Source: Rhizobium herbae (lineage in GTDB: Bacteria; Pseudomonadota; Alphaproteobacteria; Rhizobiales; Rhizobiaceae). From it: a stretch of DNA of 64,000 nucleotides. Positions 35,994 to 45,195 of the stretch are shown one piece after another. A model generated the notes under the pieces. That model was not told the DNA's origin. It saw only the letters and a program-made list of their open reading frames with translations, and searched no databases. Location of the stretch: contig NZ_JAEUAO010000006.1 of assembly GCF_019511375.1 (NCBI RefSeq), positions 62,001 to 126,000 of the forward strand, read 5' to 3'. Numbering within the stretch: the first letter of the stretch is position 1; every line of letters starts with the position of its first letter. Both the position numbers and the translations under genes were made by a program.

Positions 35994-38900
35994 GGATTAC
36001 GCGCACGTCGTGAAAGCGGCCGTCACTGGTGAGTTGCACCTTGCGGTCGGTAAGCGGTTGGTCATCCAGGAAAACCGAACTTACTCCTCCGCAGACCCCG
36101 GCCTTGTTGTCCACGTGGATGCGGTATGTGGCCGACCCATGCCTGTAGTTCACCTGATACTCCGGCCAATAGGTCGGAACGCATGGGTCAATCGAGAGAA
36201 GCTGGTCTTGTCTGCGAAAACCAAGGATGGCCTCTAGCGCCACACGATACAACCAGGCGGCCGATCCCGTGTACCACGTCCAACCCCCGCGTCCGGTATG
36301 TGGCGGCGCGCCGTAGACATCGGCGCTGACAACGTAAGGCTCGACCATGTAATGCTGCGCGTCCTGCATCGTCGAAGCATGATTGATCGGATTGATCAAA
36401 CTCCAGAGCTCCAAGGCCCGATCGCCGTCGCCTTGAAGCGCAGTAGCCAGCACAACCCAGGCAGCCGCATGGGTATACTGACCGCCATTTTCCCGGATGC
36501 CAGGAACATAGCCCTTGATGTAGCCGGGCTGCAGCGACCCCTTGTCGAATGGCGGGTCGAACAACTGGATCAATTTGTCCTGCTGGCGCACAAGCCTTTG
36601 ATAGACCGCGCTCATCGCCTTGGACGCGCGCTCCTTATCGCCCGCGCCGGAGATCACGGCCCAAGCCTGAGGAAGGGCATCGATCTGGCATTCGTCGTTC
36701 GAGGACGATCCAAGAGGCGCGCCATCGTCAAAATAGGCTCGGCGATACCAGGCGCCGTCCCAGGCATGTGTTTCCAATGCAGCACGCAGACCTTCGGCTC
36801 GTTCGAGGCACGATGTTGCGCATCTGTGGTCTCCACGCAAAGACGCGATCGTCGCGAATGATTTCAGTACAGTGAGAAAGAACCAGCCGTTCCAGACACT
36901 TTCGCCTCTACCTTGAGCCCCGACCTTGTTCATACCATCGTTCCAGTCGCCCGTTCCCATGAGCGGCAGGCCGTGCCGCCCGAGCCGGAAGCCATGTTCC
37001 AGCGCACGGATACAGTGTTCGTAGATGGTACCGGTCTGCTTGCCGAGGTCCGGCTTGCCGAAATCCTCTTCCTGGCCCTCTTTCAGGATCGGTGATGTGA
37101 TGAAGGGCACGTGCTCATCGAGCAGGCCGGTATCGCCGGTGGTCGAAACATAATGGTGAACCACGAAAGGCAGGAAATAGAGGTCGTCGGTCATGCGTGT
37201 GCGCACCCCGACACCCGATGGAGGATGCCACCAATGCTGTACGTCTCCCTCGGTGAACTGGCGCGCGGCGGCTCGCAGAATATGCGAGCGTGCTTCACTC
37301 GGTGCACTGTGGACCAATGCCATCACATCCTGCAGCTGGTCCCTGAAGCCGAAGGCGCCACCGGACTGATAGAAGCCAGAGCGCGCCCAGACGCGACAAG
37401 ACAGGACCTGATACATGAGCCAGCGGTTCATCATCAGATCGAAGGCGATGTCGGGCGTCTTGACCTCGATTGCACCCAGGATGTCATCCCACTGGCGAGA
37501 GACGATGGCGAGGCTGTCTCGCGCGCGTGTTGGCTCGGCATATTTCCGCACGAGCGCGCGAAGCTCGTCGAGGCTATCGGCCTGCCCAAGAACGAAAACG
37601 ACCTCTGCGCTTTCGCCTGGTGCCAGTCGAATTTCCACCATCAGTGCCGCGCAAGGATCACCCAACGAGCCAAGACCCCCTGCCAGGTCGGATTTTGCCA
37701 TTCCCGCGGGCTGCGATACGGAACCATAGGTCCCCAGAAACTCGGAGCGATCACCGGTTGCCGAGCGCGCAATCTGGTTTGCCGCTGCAAATGCCAGTTT
37801 TCCGGCAAATTCATCCGCCCAGGCGCGCTTCGCAACGACCGCTCCCGATTGAAGATCACGTTCGCAGACGACCTGCATCGTCGCGTCTTCACGCTGTATC
37901 CCGAGCACCCATTCGGCAAAATACGTCGCCGTCAGATGGCGTGCTTGCGCTCCGTCGTTGCGAAGCGCAAGGCGCATGATCTTGACCGGATCCGCCGAGG
38001 AAACATGCACCGTCAATTCCTGATGCAAGGATCGGCTGTCGCTTTCGTATCGGCTGTAGCCCTGCCCATGGCGAACGGTTACGACCGCGCCTCGCCCCAG
38101 TGGCAGGGGGGTGGGCGTCCAAAGCTCTCCAGTTTCCTCATCCCGCAGGTAGACGATCTCTCCGGGCGGATCCGAGACTGGATCATTGGACCAGGGCGTC
38201 AGCCTGTTTAGCTGGCTGTTGCCGGCCCAGGTATAGCCCAGGCCGCCATCGCTCGTCAGGGAGCCGAATTCAGGATTGGCGATGACGTTACACCAAGGCG
38301 TCGGCGATGCCGCGCCATCCACCACGATGACATATTCGCGTCCGTCCCTGCTAAACCCCCCGAAACCGTTCCAATACAGCAAATCCGTGTCGGTCTCGGC
38401 GGGCCGCTTCGTGGCCGTCTCGCGAATTGCCTTTCGAGAGGAGGAGGATGCGCCCTCTTGTCGTCTGTTAAGTTGGCTCGCCAACGAGCCTCGACTGTTC
38501 GAAAGAACGCTGCATGCCGCAAAGGTGATCGCATCGATGTCATCGTTTGGAACTCCGACCGCCGATAACAGATGGATACCGCCCGGCTTACCGACCAACG
38601 CGGCTTGCTGGCCCAGCTTCTTTGCCAATCGCTTGGCATCGTTGCCGTCGCGTTCATCGAGCAGGACGAGGTCGAAACGCAAGCCTTGGCGGGAGATGAA
38701 CGTGTGCGCTCGTATCACGTCGCGAACGAGCGACTTGTCACCGATGTCTGCGATGCGCGCCAGCACGATCGGAAGGTCGCCGGAAATCCCGTGGCGCCAC
38801 AGCGCTTCTCTGCTGGGAGGTTTCTTGCCGAGTGCGGATGCGTCTCGATAGCGCGGATCAATAAACACTATACTTCCGGCCAATCGGTTGAACAGTGCAA

Positions 38901-39858
38901 CTTCCTGTGGGGTCAGGTTCGAATCCTCAAGTTCCTTGCGATAGCATTCCGCGGCGTCGGAAAAGGCTTTGTCGGCCCCCTCGAGACTTGAGTATCGCCT
39001 CGCGATCGCCTGTGCCATCACTTCACTGTCAGCCGCACCTGTTGCAAATGCGACCCGTTCCATTGCGCCGGGATCAAGATGGATGGCGGTTCGCAGGCAG
39101 AAAACCGGGTCGAGAACGGGGCCAGCCGTGCCGGAGAGGCCCGCTGCACCGCCCAGTGCCAAAGGGTTGGCAATCGTGCGGCCCCGGCCGAGGAACTTGA
39201 GCCGATCGGTTTCGTACTCGACCGGCTGGCCACCTGGCGCGCTCGACGCTGAAACATGAACTGCCCAGACAGGCTGCTCTTCAGCACTGCGCGGTCGGCG
39301 TCTCGCAAGCAAGGCACCAGTCCCATGATCAAACTGCGTTTCAACAAAAAGGTTGGCAAAGGCCGGGTGGGCCCTGTCCGCGCGGCGGTTGTTCAGACAG
39401 ACTTCTGCATAGCTGGTCAGCTCTAGGCTTCTCGCGGTGGTGCCATGATTGGAGATCTTGAGTATCCGCACTTCCGCGTCCATATCGGGCGCGACACATG
39501 CTGCCCAGGAGACTTCTATGTCGTCGGCCAGACAGCGGAATTCGGCACGATCTCCGTAAAAGACGTTCTCGTAGACATTGTCAGGTTGATAGAGGGGTTG
39601 CTTGCCGATGGACCAAATCTTGTTCTGCGTCCGATCTTCGATGTAACAGAACTGTCCCCAGCAATCGCGCGTAGAATCCTGCCGCCAGCGTGTAATGTCC
39701 AGCTCTCGCCACGACGCATAGCCGGCCCCAGCCGCCGTAAGCATGACGTTATAGCGACCATTGGAGAGCAAGGCTATGGCAGGGCTGGGAGCCATTCCGT
39801 CCGCAACGCCACCGTGTTGCCCATGCGCGCCATAATCACTGACCGAACCCACCATCAC
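35986..39858 (-). CDS. GH94 (glycosyltransferase 36) protein resembling the C-terminal half of cyclic beta-1,2-glucan synthase
   Basis: The 1290-residue protein carries two beta-sandwich regions and a GH94 (alpha/alpha)6 barrel. Landmarks are SNGRYNVMLTAAGAGYASWRELDITRW, WNGFGGFSRDGREYVI, the barrel start WARSGFYQSGGAFGFRDQLQDVMAL, QHWWHPPSGVGVRTRMTDDLYFLPFVVHHYV, and the catalytic-acid region MGTGDWNDGMNKVG near residues 967-980. The C-terminus has GRGGWTWYTGSAAWLYRVALEAILG. NdvB-type synthases (about 2800 residues) have such a half after a membrane glycosyltransferase, which is absent here. Likely phosphorolysis or chain-length control of beta-1,2-glucans. It precedes the GH144-like gene with an 8-base overlap. 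Confidence 0.88.
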   Translation of the reverse strand: MMVGSVSDYGAHGQHGGVADGMAPSPAIALLSNGRYNVMLTAAGAGYASWRELDITRWRQDSTRDCWGQFCYIEDRTQNKIWSIGKQPLYQPDNVYENVFYGDRAEFRCLADDIEVSWAACVAPDMDAEVRILKISNHGTTARSLELTSYAEVCLNNRRADRAHPAFANLFVETQFDHGTGALLARRRPRSAEEQPVWAVHVSASSAPGGQPVEYETDRLKFLGRGRTIANPLALGGAAGLSGTAGPVLDPVFCLRTAIHLDPGAMERVAFATGAADSEVMAQAIARRYSSLEGADKAFSDAAECYRKELEDSNLTPQEVALFNRLAGSIVFIDPRYRDASALGKKPPSREALWRHGISGDLPIVLARIADIGDKSLVRDVIRAHTFISRQGLRFDLVLLDERDGNDAKRLAKKLGQQAALVGKPGGIHLLSAVGVPNDDIDAITFAACSVLSNSRGSLASQLNRRQEGASSSSRKAIRETATKRPAETDTDLLYWNGFGGFSRDGREYVIVVDGAASPTPWCNVIANPEFGSLTSDGGLGYTWAGNSQLNRLTPWSNDPVSDPPGEIVYLRDEETGELWTPTPLPLGRGAVVTVRHGQGYSRYESDSRSLHQELTVHVSSADPVKIMRLALRNDGAQARHLTATYFAEWVLGIQREDATMQVVCERDLQSGAVVAKRAWADEFAGKLAFAAANQIARSATGDRSEFLGTYGSVSQPAGMAKSDLAGGLGSLGDPCAALMVEIRLAPGESAEVVFVLGQADSLDELRALVRKYAEPTRARDSLAIVSRQWDDILGAIEVKTPDIAFDLMMNRWLMYQVLSCRVWARSGFYQSGGAFGFRDQLQDVMALVHSAPSEARSHILRAAARQFTEGDVQHWWHPPSGVGVRTRMTDDLYFLPFVVHHYVSTTGDTGLLDEHVPFITSPILKEGQEEDFGKPDLGKQTGTIYEHCIRALEHGFRLGRHGLPLMGTGDWNDGMNKVGAQGRGESVWNGWFFLTVLKSFATIASLRGDHRCATSCLERAEGLRAALETHAWDGAWYRRAYFDDGAPLGSSSNDECQIDALPQAWAVISGAGDKERASKAMSAVYQRLVRQQDKLIQLFDPPFDKGSLQPGYIKGYVPGIRENGGQYTHAAAWVVLATALQGDGDRALELWSLINPINHASTMQDAQHYMVEPYVVSADVYGAPPHTGRGGWTWYTGSAAWLYRVALEAILGFRRQDQLLSIDPCVPTYWPEYQVNYRHGSATYRIHVDNKAGVCGGVSSVFLDDQPLTDRKVQLTSDGRFHDVRVILG

Positions 39859-39984
39859 GCGCTTCTCTTTCGACGATGCGCGGGCCCTCCACTATGGCGA
39901 CTGCTTACAACCTGGCTTAGCCTCAATCGCCGAAATGCAATATTGGACCGCGCGAATTCCTTCCAACTCCTGTTCTGCTCTTTT

Positions 39985-42447
39985 TCAGATATTGTCCCCT
40001 TCCGTAGAGGTTTTCCGGGCCACTCCCGGGGCAGCTTTCAGCCCCCACTTCCACCCGATTATCTCAGGCATGTCATCGCCGTACTTCTCGATGTACTTGC
40101 GATGTTCGATCAACTTCGAACGAATAGCCTGCTTGAAGTAGGCGGCGCGGGCGCCGAGTTGCGGTAACCGGTCAATGACATCCTCGACAAGGTGGAACCG
40201 GTCGAGCTCGTTAAGAACCACCATGTCGAAGGGCGTGGTCGTCGTGCCTTCTTCCTTATAGCCGCGAACATGAAGGTTCCCGTGGTTCGTCCGGCGATAT
40301 GTGAGCCGATGGATCAGCCATGGATAACCGTGGAAGGCAAAGATGATCGGCTTATCCTTGGTGAACAGAGCGTCGAAATCGCGGTCTGTCAGTCCGTGGG
40401 GATGCTCTTTCGCAGGCTGGAGCTTCATCAGGTTGACGATGTTGATGACCCGTACCTTGAGTTCTGGCAGGTGTTCGCGGATCAACTGAACCGCAGCCAG
40501 CGTCTCCAGGGTCGGTACATCACCACAACACGCCATGACGACGTCAGGTTCGCCACCCTTGTCATTGCTGGCCCATTCCCAGATGCCGAGACCTTCGCTG
40601 CAGTGTTTGACGGCCTCGTCCATCGTCAGCCATTGCGGCGCGGGCTGCTTGCCTGCGACGACCACGTTCACGTAATTGCGGCTGCGCAGGCAGTGATCCG
40701 TCACTGACAGCAGGGTGTTGGCATCCGGCGGCAAGTATACCCGGATCACGTCCGCCTTCTTGTTGACGACATGATCGATGAAGCCCGGATCCTGATGACT
40801 GAAGCCATTGTGATCCTGGCGCCAGACGTGCGAGCTGAGGAAGTAGTTCAGCGAGGCTACGGGTCTCCGCCAGGGGATTTCATTGCATATTTTCAACCAT
40901 TTGGCATGCTGGTTAAACATCGAGTCGATGATGTGGATGAAGGCTTCGTAGCAGGAGAAGAAGCCATGGCGGCCCGTCAGGAGGTAGCCTTCCAGCCATC
41001 CCTGACATTGATGTTCACTGAGAACCTCCATGATGCGGCCGTCCGGCGAGAGATGGTCGTCATCCGGATAGATTTCCGCCATGTAGCAGCGATCGGTCAC
41101 CTCCAGTACATCTTGCCAGCGGTTGGAGTTGTTCTCGTCCGGGCTGAACAGCCGGAAGTTCTTGCTCTCCAGATTCGACTTCATCACATCGCGCAGGAAT
41201 TTGCCCATCACGCGCGCAGACTCCGCCGTTGTCGCTCCAGGGCTGGGGACCGAAACAGCATATTGCTCGAAATCCGGCAGCTTCAATTCACGCAACAGAA
41301 GGCCGCCATTGGCGTGCGGATTGTCGCTCATTCGGCGGCGGCCTGCAGGAGCCAATGCGGCCAGTTCGGATCTGAACCTGCCTGCCTCGTCGAACAACTC
41401 CTCGGGCCGGTAGCTTTTCATCCATTGCTCAAGAATGCGGATGTGTTCCAGCTTGTCCATCTCGCCCATCGGCACCTGATGCGAACGCCAGTAGTCTTCG
41501 CATTTCTTGCCGTCGATTGTCTTGGGGCAGGTCCACCCCTTTGGCGTTCGAAAGACAATCATTGGCCATGCGGGGCGTTTCATATTGCCGTTCGTGCGCG
41601 CATCGCTCCAGATTTTCCGGATTTCGCCTATGACAGCGTCGAGCGTGCCGGCAAGTTTCTGATGTACATCCTTCGGATCATCCCCTTCTACGAAATAGGG
41701 CTCGTAGCCCATGCCCTCGAAAAACTTCCGTAATTCGTCCTCCGGAATGCGGGCTAGGAAGCATGGATTGGCGATTTTGTATCCATTGAGATGGAGGATC
41801 GGTAGCACGCAGCCGTCGCGGGCCGGATTCAGGAATTTGTTGCCGTGCCAGCCGGTCGCGAGCGGCCCGGTCTCAGCCTCGCCGTCGCCGACGACACAGG
41901 CGACGATAAGGTCGGGGTTGTCGAAGGCCGCCCCATAGGCGTGGCTCAAGGCATATCCGAGCTCGCCGCCCTCATGGAGACTGCCCGGTGTTTCTGGCGC
42001 AACATGGCTCGGGATGCCGCCAGGAAAGCTGAACTGCTTGAAGAGCCTTTTCATGCCCTCCGTGTCCGGGCTGATGTTTGGATAGAACTCGCTGTAGGTG
42101 CCCTCCAGATAAGCGTGAGCAACCAGCGAAGGCCCACCGTGGCCGGGACCGATCACGTAGACCATATTGAGATCGTCGCGCTTGATAACCCGATTTAGGT
42201 GAGCATAAAGCATGTTCAGGCCAGGCGACGTTCCCCAGTGCCCCAGCAGACGCGGCTTAATATGCTCGCGTTTCAGGGGTTCCAGCAGCAGTGGATTGTC
42301 GAGCAGGTATATCTGGCCAACAGAAAGATAGTTGGAAGCCCGCCAGTAAGCATCGATCAGCCGCAATTCCTCCTCTGACAGCGGACTTGCTGATCGTTTC
42401 TCCTCTGCCGAACGTTGTTGGATCTTTGCCGTTTCAAGCGAAGCCAT
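39985..42447 (-). CDS. xfp: phosphoketolase (xylulose-5-P/fructose-6-P)
   Basis: The 820-residue thiamine diphosphate enzyme has the expected length. Motifs: [81 protein letters not shown] with ThDP-binding [61 protein letters not shown], and [27 protein letters not shown]. It splits xylulose-5-phosphate or fructose-6-phosphate into acetyl phosphate plus a sugar phosphate, saving carbon and yielding acetyl phosphate under low oxygen. No acetate kinase or phosphotransacetylase is in the window. The alcohol dehydrogenase gene lies 79 bases upstream on the same strand. Confidence 0.96.
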   Translation of the reverse strand: MASLETAKIQQRSAEEKRSASPLSEEELRLIDAYWRASNYLSVGQIYLLDNPLLLEPLKREHIKPRLLGHWGTSPGLNMLYAHLNRVIKRDDLNMVYVIGPGHGGPSLVAHAYLEGTYSEFYPNISPDTEGMKRLFKQFSFPGGIPSHVAPETPGSLHEGGELGYALSHAYGAAFDNPDLIVACVVGDGEAETGPLATGWHGNKFLNPARDGCVLPILHLNGYKIANPCFLARIPEDELRKFFEGMGYEPYFVEGDDPKDVHQKLAGTLDAVIGEIRKIWSDARTNGNMKRPAWPMIVFRTPKGWTCPKTIDGKKCEDYWRSHQVPMGEMDKLEHIRILEQWMKSYRPEELFDEAGRFRSELAALAPAGRRRMSDNPHANGGLLLRELKLPDFEQYAVSVPSPGATTAESARVMGKFLRDVMKSNLESKNFRLFSPDENNSNRWQDVLEVTDRCYMAEIYPDDDHLSPDGRIMEVLSEHQCQGWLEGYLLTGRHGFFSCYEAFIHIIDSMFNQHAKWLKICNEIPWRRPVASLNYFLSSHVWRQDHNGFSHQDPGFIDHVVNKKADVIRVYLPPDANTLLSVTDHCLRSRNYVNVVVAGKQPAPQWLTMDEAVKHCSEGLGIWEWASNDKGGEPDVVMACCGDVPTLETLAAVQLIREHLPELKVRVINIVNLMKLQPAKEHPHGLTDRDFDALFTKDKPIIFAFHGYPWLIHRLTYRRTNHGNLHVRGYKEEGTTTTPFDMVVLNELDRFHLVEDVIDRLPQLGARAAYFKQAIRSKLIEHRKYIEKYGDDMPEIIGWKWGLKAAPGVARKTSTEGDNI

Positions 42448-42526
42448 CGCAGCCTCCTACTGAAGTCGGTGTTACATCAACTGGTCCAAGGCCGCAGATT
42501 AGCGCAAAGTGGCGCTTGGCCGTAAC

Positions 42527-43552
42527 TTATTGCAGTCTCATTACAATTCGGCCGTCAATCTTCCCTTCGTCCATCCGCCGGAAAATATCATTGACGTTTT
42601 CCAGCTCGTCCCAGCGGAAATGGGGAACAACCTTGCCTTCTGCCGCAAATTGCAGGGATTCCTCGAGGTCCTGACGCGTTCCCACGATCGAGCCACGTAC
42701 GGTGATGCGTTTCAACACGGTCTCGAAGACTGGCAGGGAAATCTTTCCGGGAGGAAGGCCGACGAGAGCCATCGTTCCCTTCGACCGCATGAACCCGAAG
42801 GCTTGTTCCATCGCAATCGGCGAAACCGCCGTGACAAGTGCTCCATGTACCCCGCCCGTGGCCCTCTGGACCTGCTCGATCGCATCCTGGTCCTTGCCGT
42901 TGACGGTGATGTCGGCGCCAAGTTTCTTGGCCAACGCCAGCTTGTCCTCGAATATGTCCGCGGCGACCACGTGCATACCCATCGCCTTGGCGTACTGGAC
43001 AGCCATGTGACCTAGGCCGCCCACCCCGGAAATGGCTACCCACTCGCCAGGGCGAACCTCGGTTTCTTTCAAACCTTTGTAAACAGTGACGCCGGCGCAT
43101 AGCACCGGGGCCGCCGGTCCGAAATCCAGGCTGCCGGGCAAGCCGGCCACGAAATCAGGATCAGCAAGACCGAACTGAGCGAAGGTCCCGTTTACGGAAT
43201 AGCCGGTGTTCGACTGTGATGCGCACAGCGTTTCCCAACCGGTTCGGCAATAGGGGCAGTAACCACAAGCGCTGTGCAGCCAGGGCACGCCGACGCGGTC
43301 CCCTTCCTTTACCCTCTTTACGCCTGCGCCCACCCCGGCGACGAACCCGACCCCTTCATGCCCAGGCACGAAAGGCGGATTGGGCTTCACCGGCCAGTCC
43401 CCGCTTGCCGCATGAAGGTCGGTGTGGCAGACGCCGCTCGCCTCATACTTCACGAGAATCTGTCCGTCTTTCGGACTTGGAACCGCCATTTCCTCTATGA
43501 CGAGTGGCGCCCGGAAGGCTCGCACAACAGCCGCTTTCATTCTCTGTGCCAT
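42527..43552 (-). CDS. zinc-dependent alcohol dehydrogenase (AdhP type)
   Basis: I start at the ATG at 43552 (GGGAGGAAG upstream), giving 341 residues, the usual family length. Catalytic zinc ligands: Cys in GVCHTDLH, and GHEGVGFV. Structural zinc: four Cys in SACGYCPYCRTGWETLC. The Rossmann motif is ISGVGGLGHMAVQYAKAMG. It oxidises ethanol or reduces acetaldehyde using NAD(H). It precedes the phosphoketolase gene on the same strand, so ethanol/acetaldehyde metabolism and acetyl-phosphate formation may be linked. Confidence 0.94.
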   Translation of the reverse strand: MAQRMKAAVVRAFRAPLVIEEMAVPSPKDGQILVKYEASGVCHTDLHAASGDWPVKPNPPFVPGHEGVGFVAGVGAGVKRVKEGDRVGVPWLHSACGYCPYCRTGWETLCASQSNTGYSVNGTFAQFGLADPDFVAGLPGSLDFGPAAPVLCAGVTVYKGLKETEVRPGEWVAISGVGGLGHMAVQYAKAMGMHVVAADIFEDKLALAKKLGADITVNGKDQDAIEQVQRATGGVHGALVTAVSPIAMEQAFGFMRSKGTMALVGLPPGKISLPVFETVLKRITVRGSIVGTRQDLEESLQFAAEGKVVPHFRWDELENVNDIFRRMDEGKIDGRIVMRLQ

Positions 43553-43619
43553 GAGTTGGCTTCCTCCCTTGTGCAATGTCATGCACCGCCTGAGCAACGA
43601 CCCCGACTCGTGGAGATGC

Positions 43620-44303
43620 TCAGTTACCTGTCCCGCCCTCCGGACAAGATTGCGAAAAGTGCTCGACAACGCTTCTGACGCCGCGAACGCTTTCTGCGAC
43701 GACCCGAGCGGCTCGCCTGCATTCCGCGGTCTCGACGTTGCCCCAGAGATGCACCGTACCATCGGCAACGGTCACCTCCACGCCGAGACCTTCCAGACCG
43801 GTGTTCTCCCCAAGCCGCGTCACGATGCTGCGCTGAATGCCCTCATCGCCTGACGCCGTTTCATCCAGGTTGGCCACTAGAATCGCGCGGAGCAGGTCAG
43901 CCCGGCCGACGATGCCGATCAGCTCACCAGCTCTCACGACGGGAACGCGCTTTATGCCGTGGTCCTGCATGAGTTGTGCAACGCGCGTGAGTGACGTTTC
44001 CTCATCGATCGTCACGGGGTCACGCGTCATTGTGTCGCTGACCTTCCATGAAGTGCGTTTCACATAGGCGTCAGCCCTCGCTTCCGCAGGGATTGCGGTG
44101 TCGGTGGGCGCGAACGCTCCGCCGCCGAGTTCCGTTCGGCGGATCAGGTCGCCTTCACTGATGATACCGAGGAGGTGCCCGTCGTCGTCAACGACCGGGA
44201 CGCCGCTGACGTGATTGTCCAGCATGATCTTACAAGCATGCCTGACACTGTTGTCGGGTGAGACTTTGACGATCTTCGTCGTCATTACATCTTTGGCGAG
44301 CAT
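43620..44303 (-). CDS. CBS-domain pair plus BON-domain protein
   Basis: I prefer the ATG at 44303 (GAGGGAG upstream), which puts MLAKDVMTTKIVKVSPDNSVRHA, a typical CBS start, at the N-terminus, giving 227 residues; ATG at 44348 is also possible. Two CBS motifs follow: SGVPVVDDDGHLLGIISEGDLIRR and, after a linker, VSDTMTRDPVTIDEETSLTRVAQLMQDHGIKRVPVVRAGELIGIVGRADLLRAI. The C-terminal ~70 residues are a BON domain (LEVTVADGTVHLWGNVETAECRRAARVVAESVRGVRSV). CBS pairs bind adenosine nucleotides; BON domains associate with membranes. It may act as an energy-state sensor for neighbours, but this is inference. Confidence 0.9.
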   Translation of the reverse strand: MLAKDVMTTKIVKVSPDNSVRHACKIMLDNHVSGVPVVDDDGHLLGIISEGDLIRRTELGGGAFAPTDTAIPAEARADAYVKRTSWKVSDTMTRDPVTIDEETSLTRVAQLMQDHGIKRVPVVRAGELIGIVGRADLLRAILVANLDETASGDEGIQRSIVTRLGENTGLEGLGVEVTVADGTVHLWGNVETAECRRAARVVAESVRGVRSVVEHFSQSCPEGGTGN

Positions 44304-44632
44304 ATCGACTGCAACTCCCTCGCGGATTTCAGCGCCGACCTCTGCCATGGGACATTAAACCTGTTGTGACAATTCGACAACCGACTTGCGACCGCGAATA
44401 GCCAGATTTGTCCGAGGGCGAATTCCTTTACGGCGAGTAATTCTGGCGGCGTCCCAGTGGGTGTTTCCCTCTTGCAATACAAACGCACTGGGAGCAGTCT
44501 TTGAGGAGCTTTCGTATGATCCTGGGAAATGCAATGCAGAACTCCGCCACTAGACAAGCAGATCGTGGCGAGCAATGCGCAGACACGTGGCGCCTCGATA
44601 GGGGCGTTTCAATCAACGGGAGTCTTGGATCA

Positions 44633-45001
44633 ATGGTCTATCTATCTGCTCTGCGAATAACGCACTATATTTCAACAAGGATTTTCTTTTTTATATGTGT
44701 AGCAATTGCCTTTTTGCTTACTTTTATCATCCTGCCCGTTTCGGAAACTTACGCGAACGAGCCATTGGAGGATTTTCCTTTTCTGATAATTTGTGAATAC
44801 AAGGGCACGCATCACGCTTTCTATTTTTCGAAACTGGATTCAGACGGCGTCGCTACCTACATCAACCCAAGCAGGCTTGCGGGAACTATAACTGTAGCCG
44901 GGACTGCCAAAACATTGGGCGAACCAATCGGGGGAACTTGTTTGGGCAAAACACTTGAGCAACTACGGGCGTCGGGGCAAGCCAGCGATCTGAGACGCTA
45001 G
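44633..45001 (+). CDS. hypothetical exported or membrane-anchored protein
   Basis: I start at the ATG at 44633, giving 122 residues; the frame is open further 5' without coding character. A long hydrophobic segment (RIFFFICVAIAFLLTFIILPV, ~15-35) ends in an AYA-like site (SETYANEP), then a short domain with FLIICEYKGTHHAFYFSKLDSDGVATYINPSRLAGTITVAGTAK and GGTCLGKTLEQLRASGQASDL; the two Cys may pair. Base composition is AT-richer than neighbours, which hints at acquisition. No family recognised. Confidence 0.6.
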   Translation: MVYLSALRITHYISTRIFFFICVAIAFLLTFIILPVSETYANEPLEDFPFLIICEYKGTHHAFYFSKLDSDGVATYINPSRLAGTITVAGTAKTLGEPIGGTCLGKTLEQLRASGQASDLRR

Positions 45002-45095
45002 TTGCGCCGAAGTGGCATTATTGATCCTGGCTCCTGGAAAAGGATGCCTCATGGGACGTATTGTTCACGGCAGCGCCCGCACGCCGCCGCCTCTT

Positions 45096-45180
45096 CGGGC
45101 CGAGGTCCCGTTCGTAGACGATGACCTGCTGAATGACGACGAATGCTTCGACACAAGTCTCCGCGTATCTGACCGGCCAC
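45096..45180 (-). pseudogene. relic of a second DUF2950 gene
   Basis: Read on the minus strand this gives RYAETCVEAFVVIQQVIVYERDLGP, closely matching KYAETGVKTFVVNQQGIVYERDLGP near the C-terminus of the intact DUF2950 protein encoded at 29618-30571. The DNA is also alike. The flanks lose similarity at once, so this is a short gene remnant lying just beyond the 3' end of the EutBC gene. Confidence 0.75.
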
Positions 45181-45195
45181 ACGCGGCACTGGTTC

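Noticed and set aside
37111-38211. 366-codon frame antisense to the GH94 gene
   Set aside because: GH94 reading continues through it with catalytic motifs; the antisense product resembles nothing.
38910-38935. tRNA-like GGTTCGAATCC string
   Set aside because: Lies inside the GH94 coding frame and no cloverleaf can be drawn around it.
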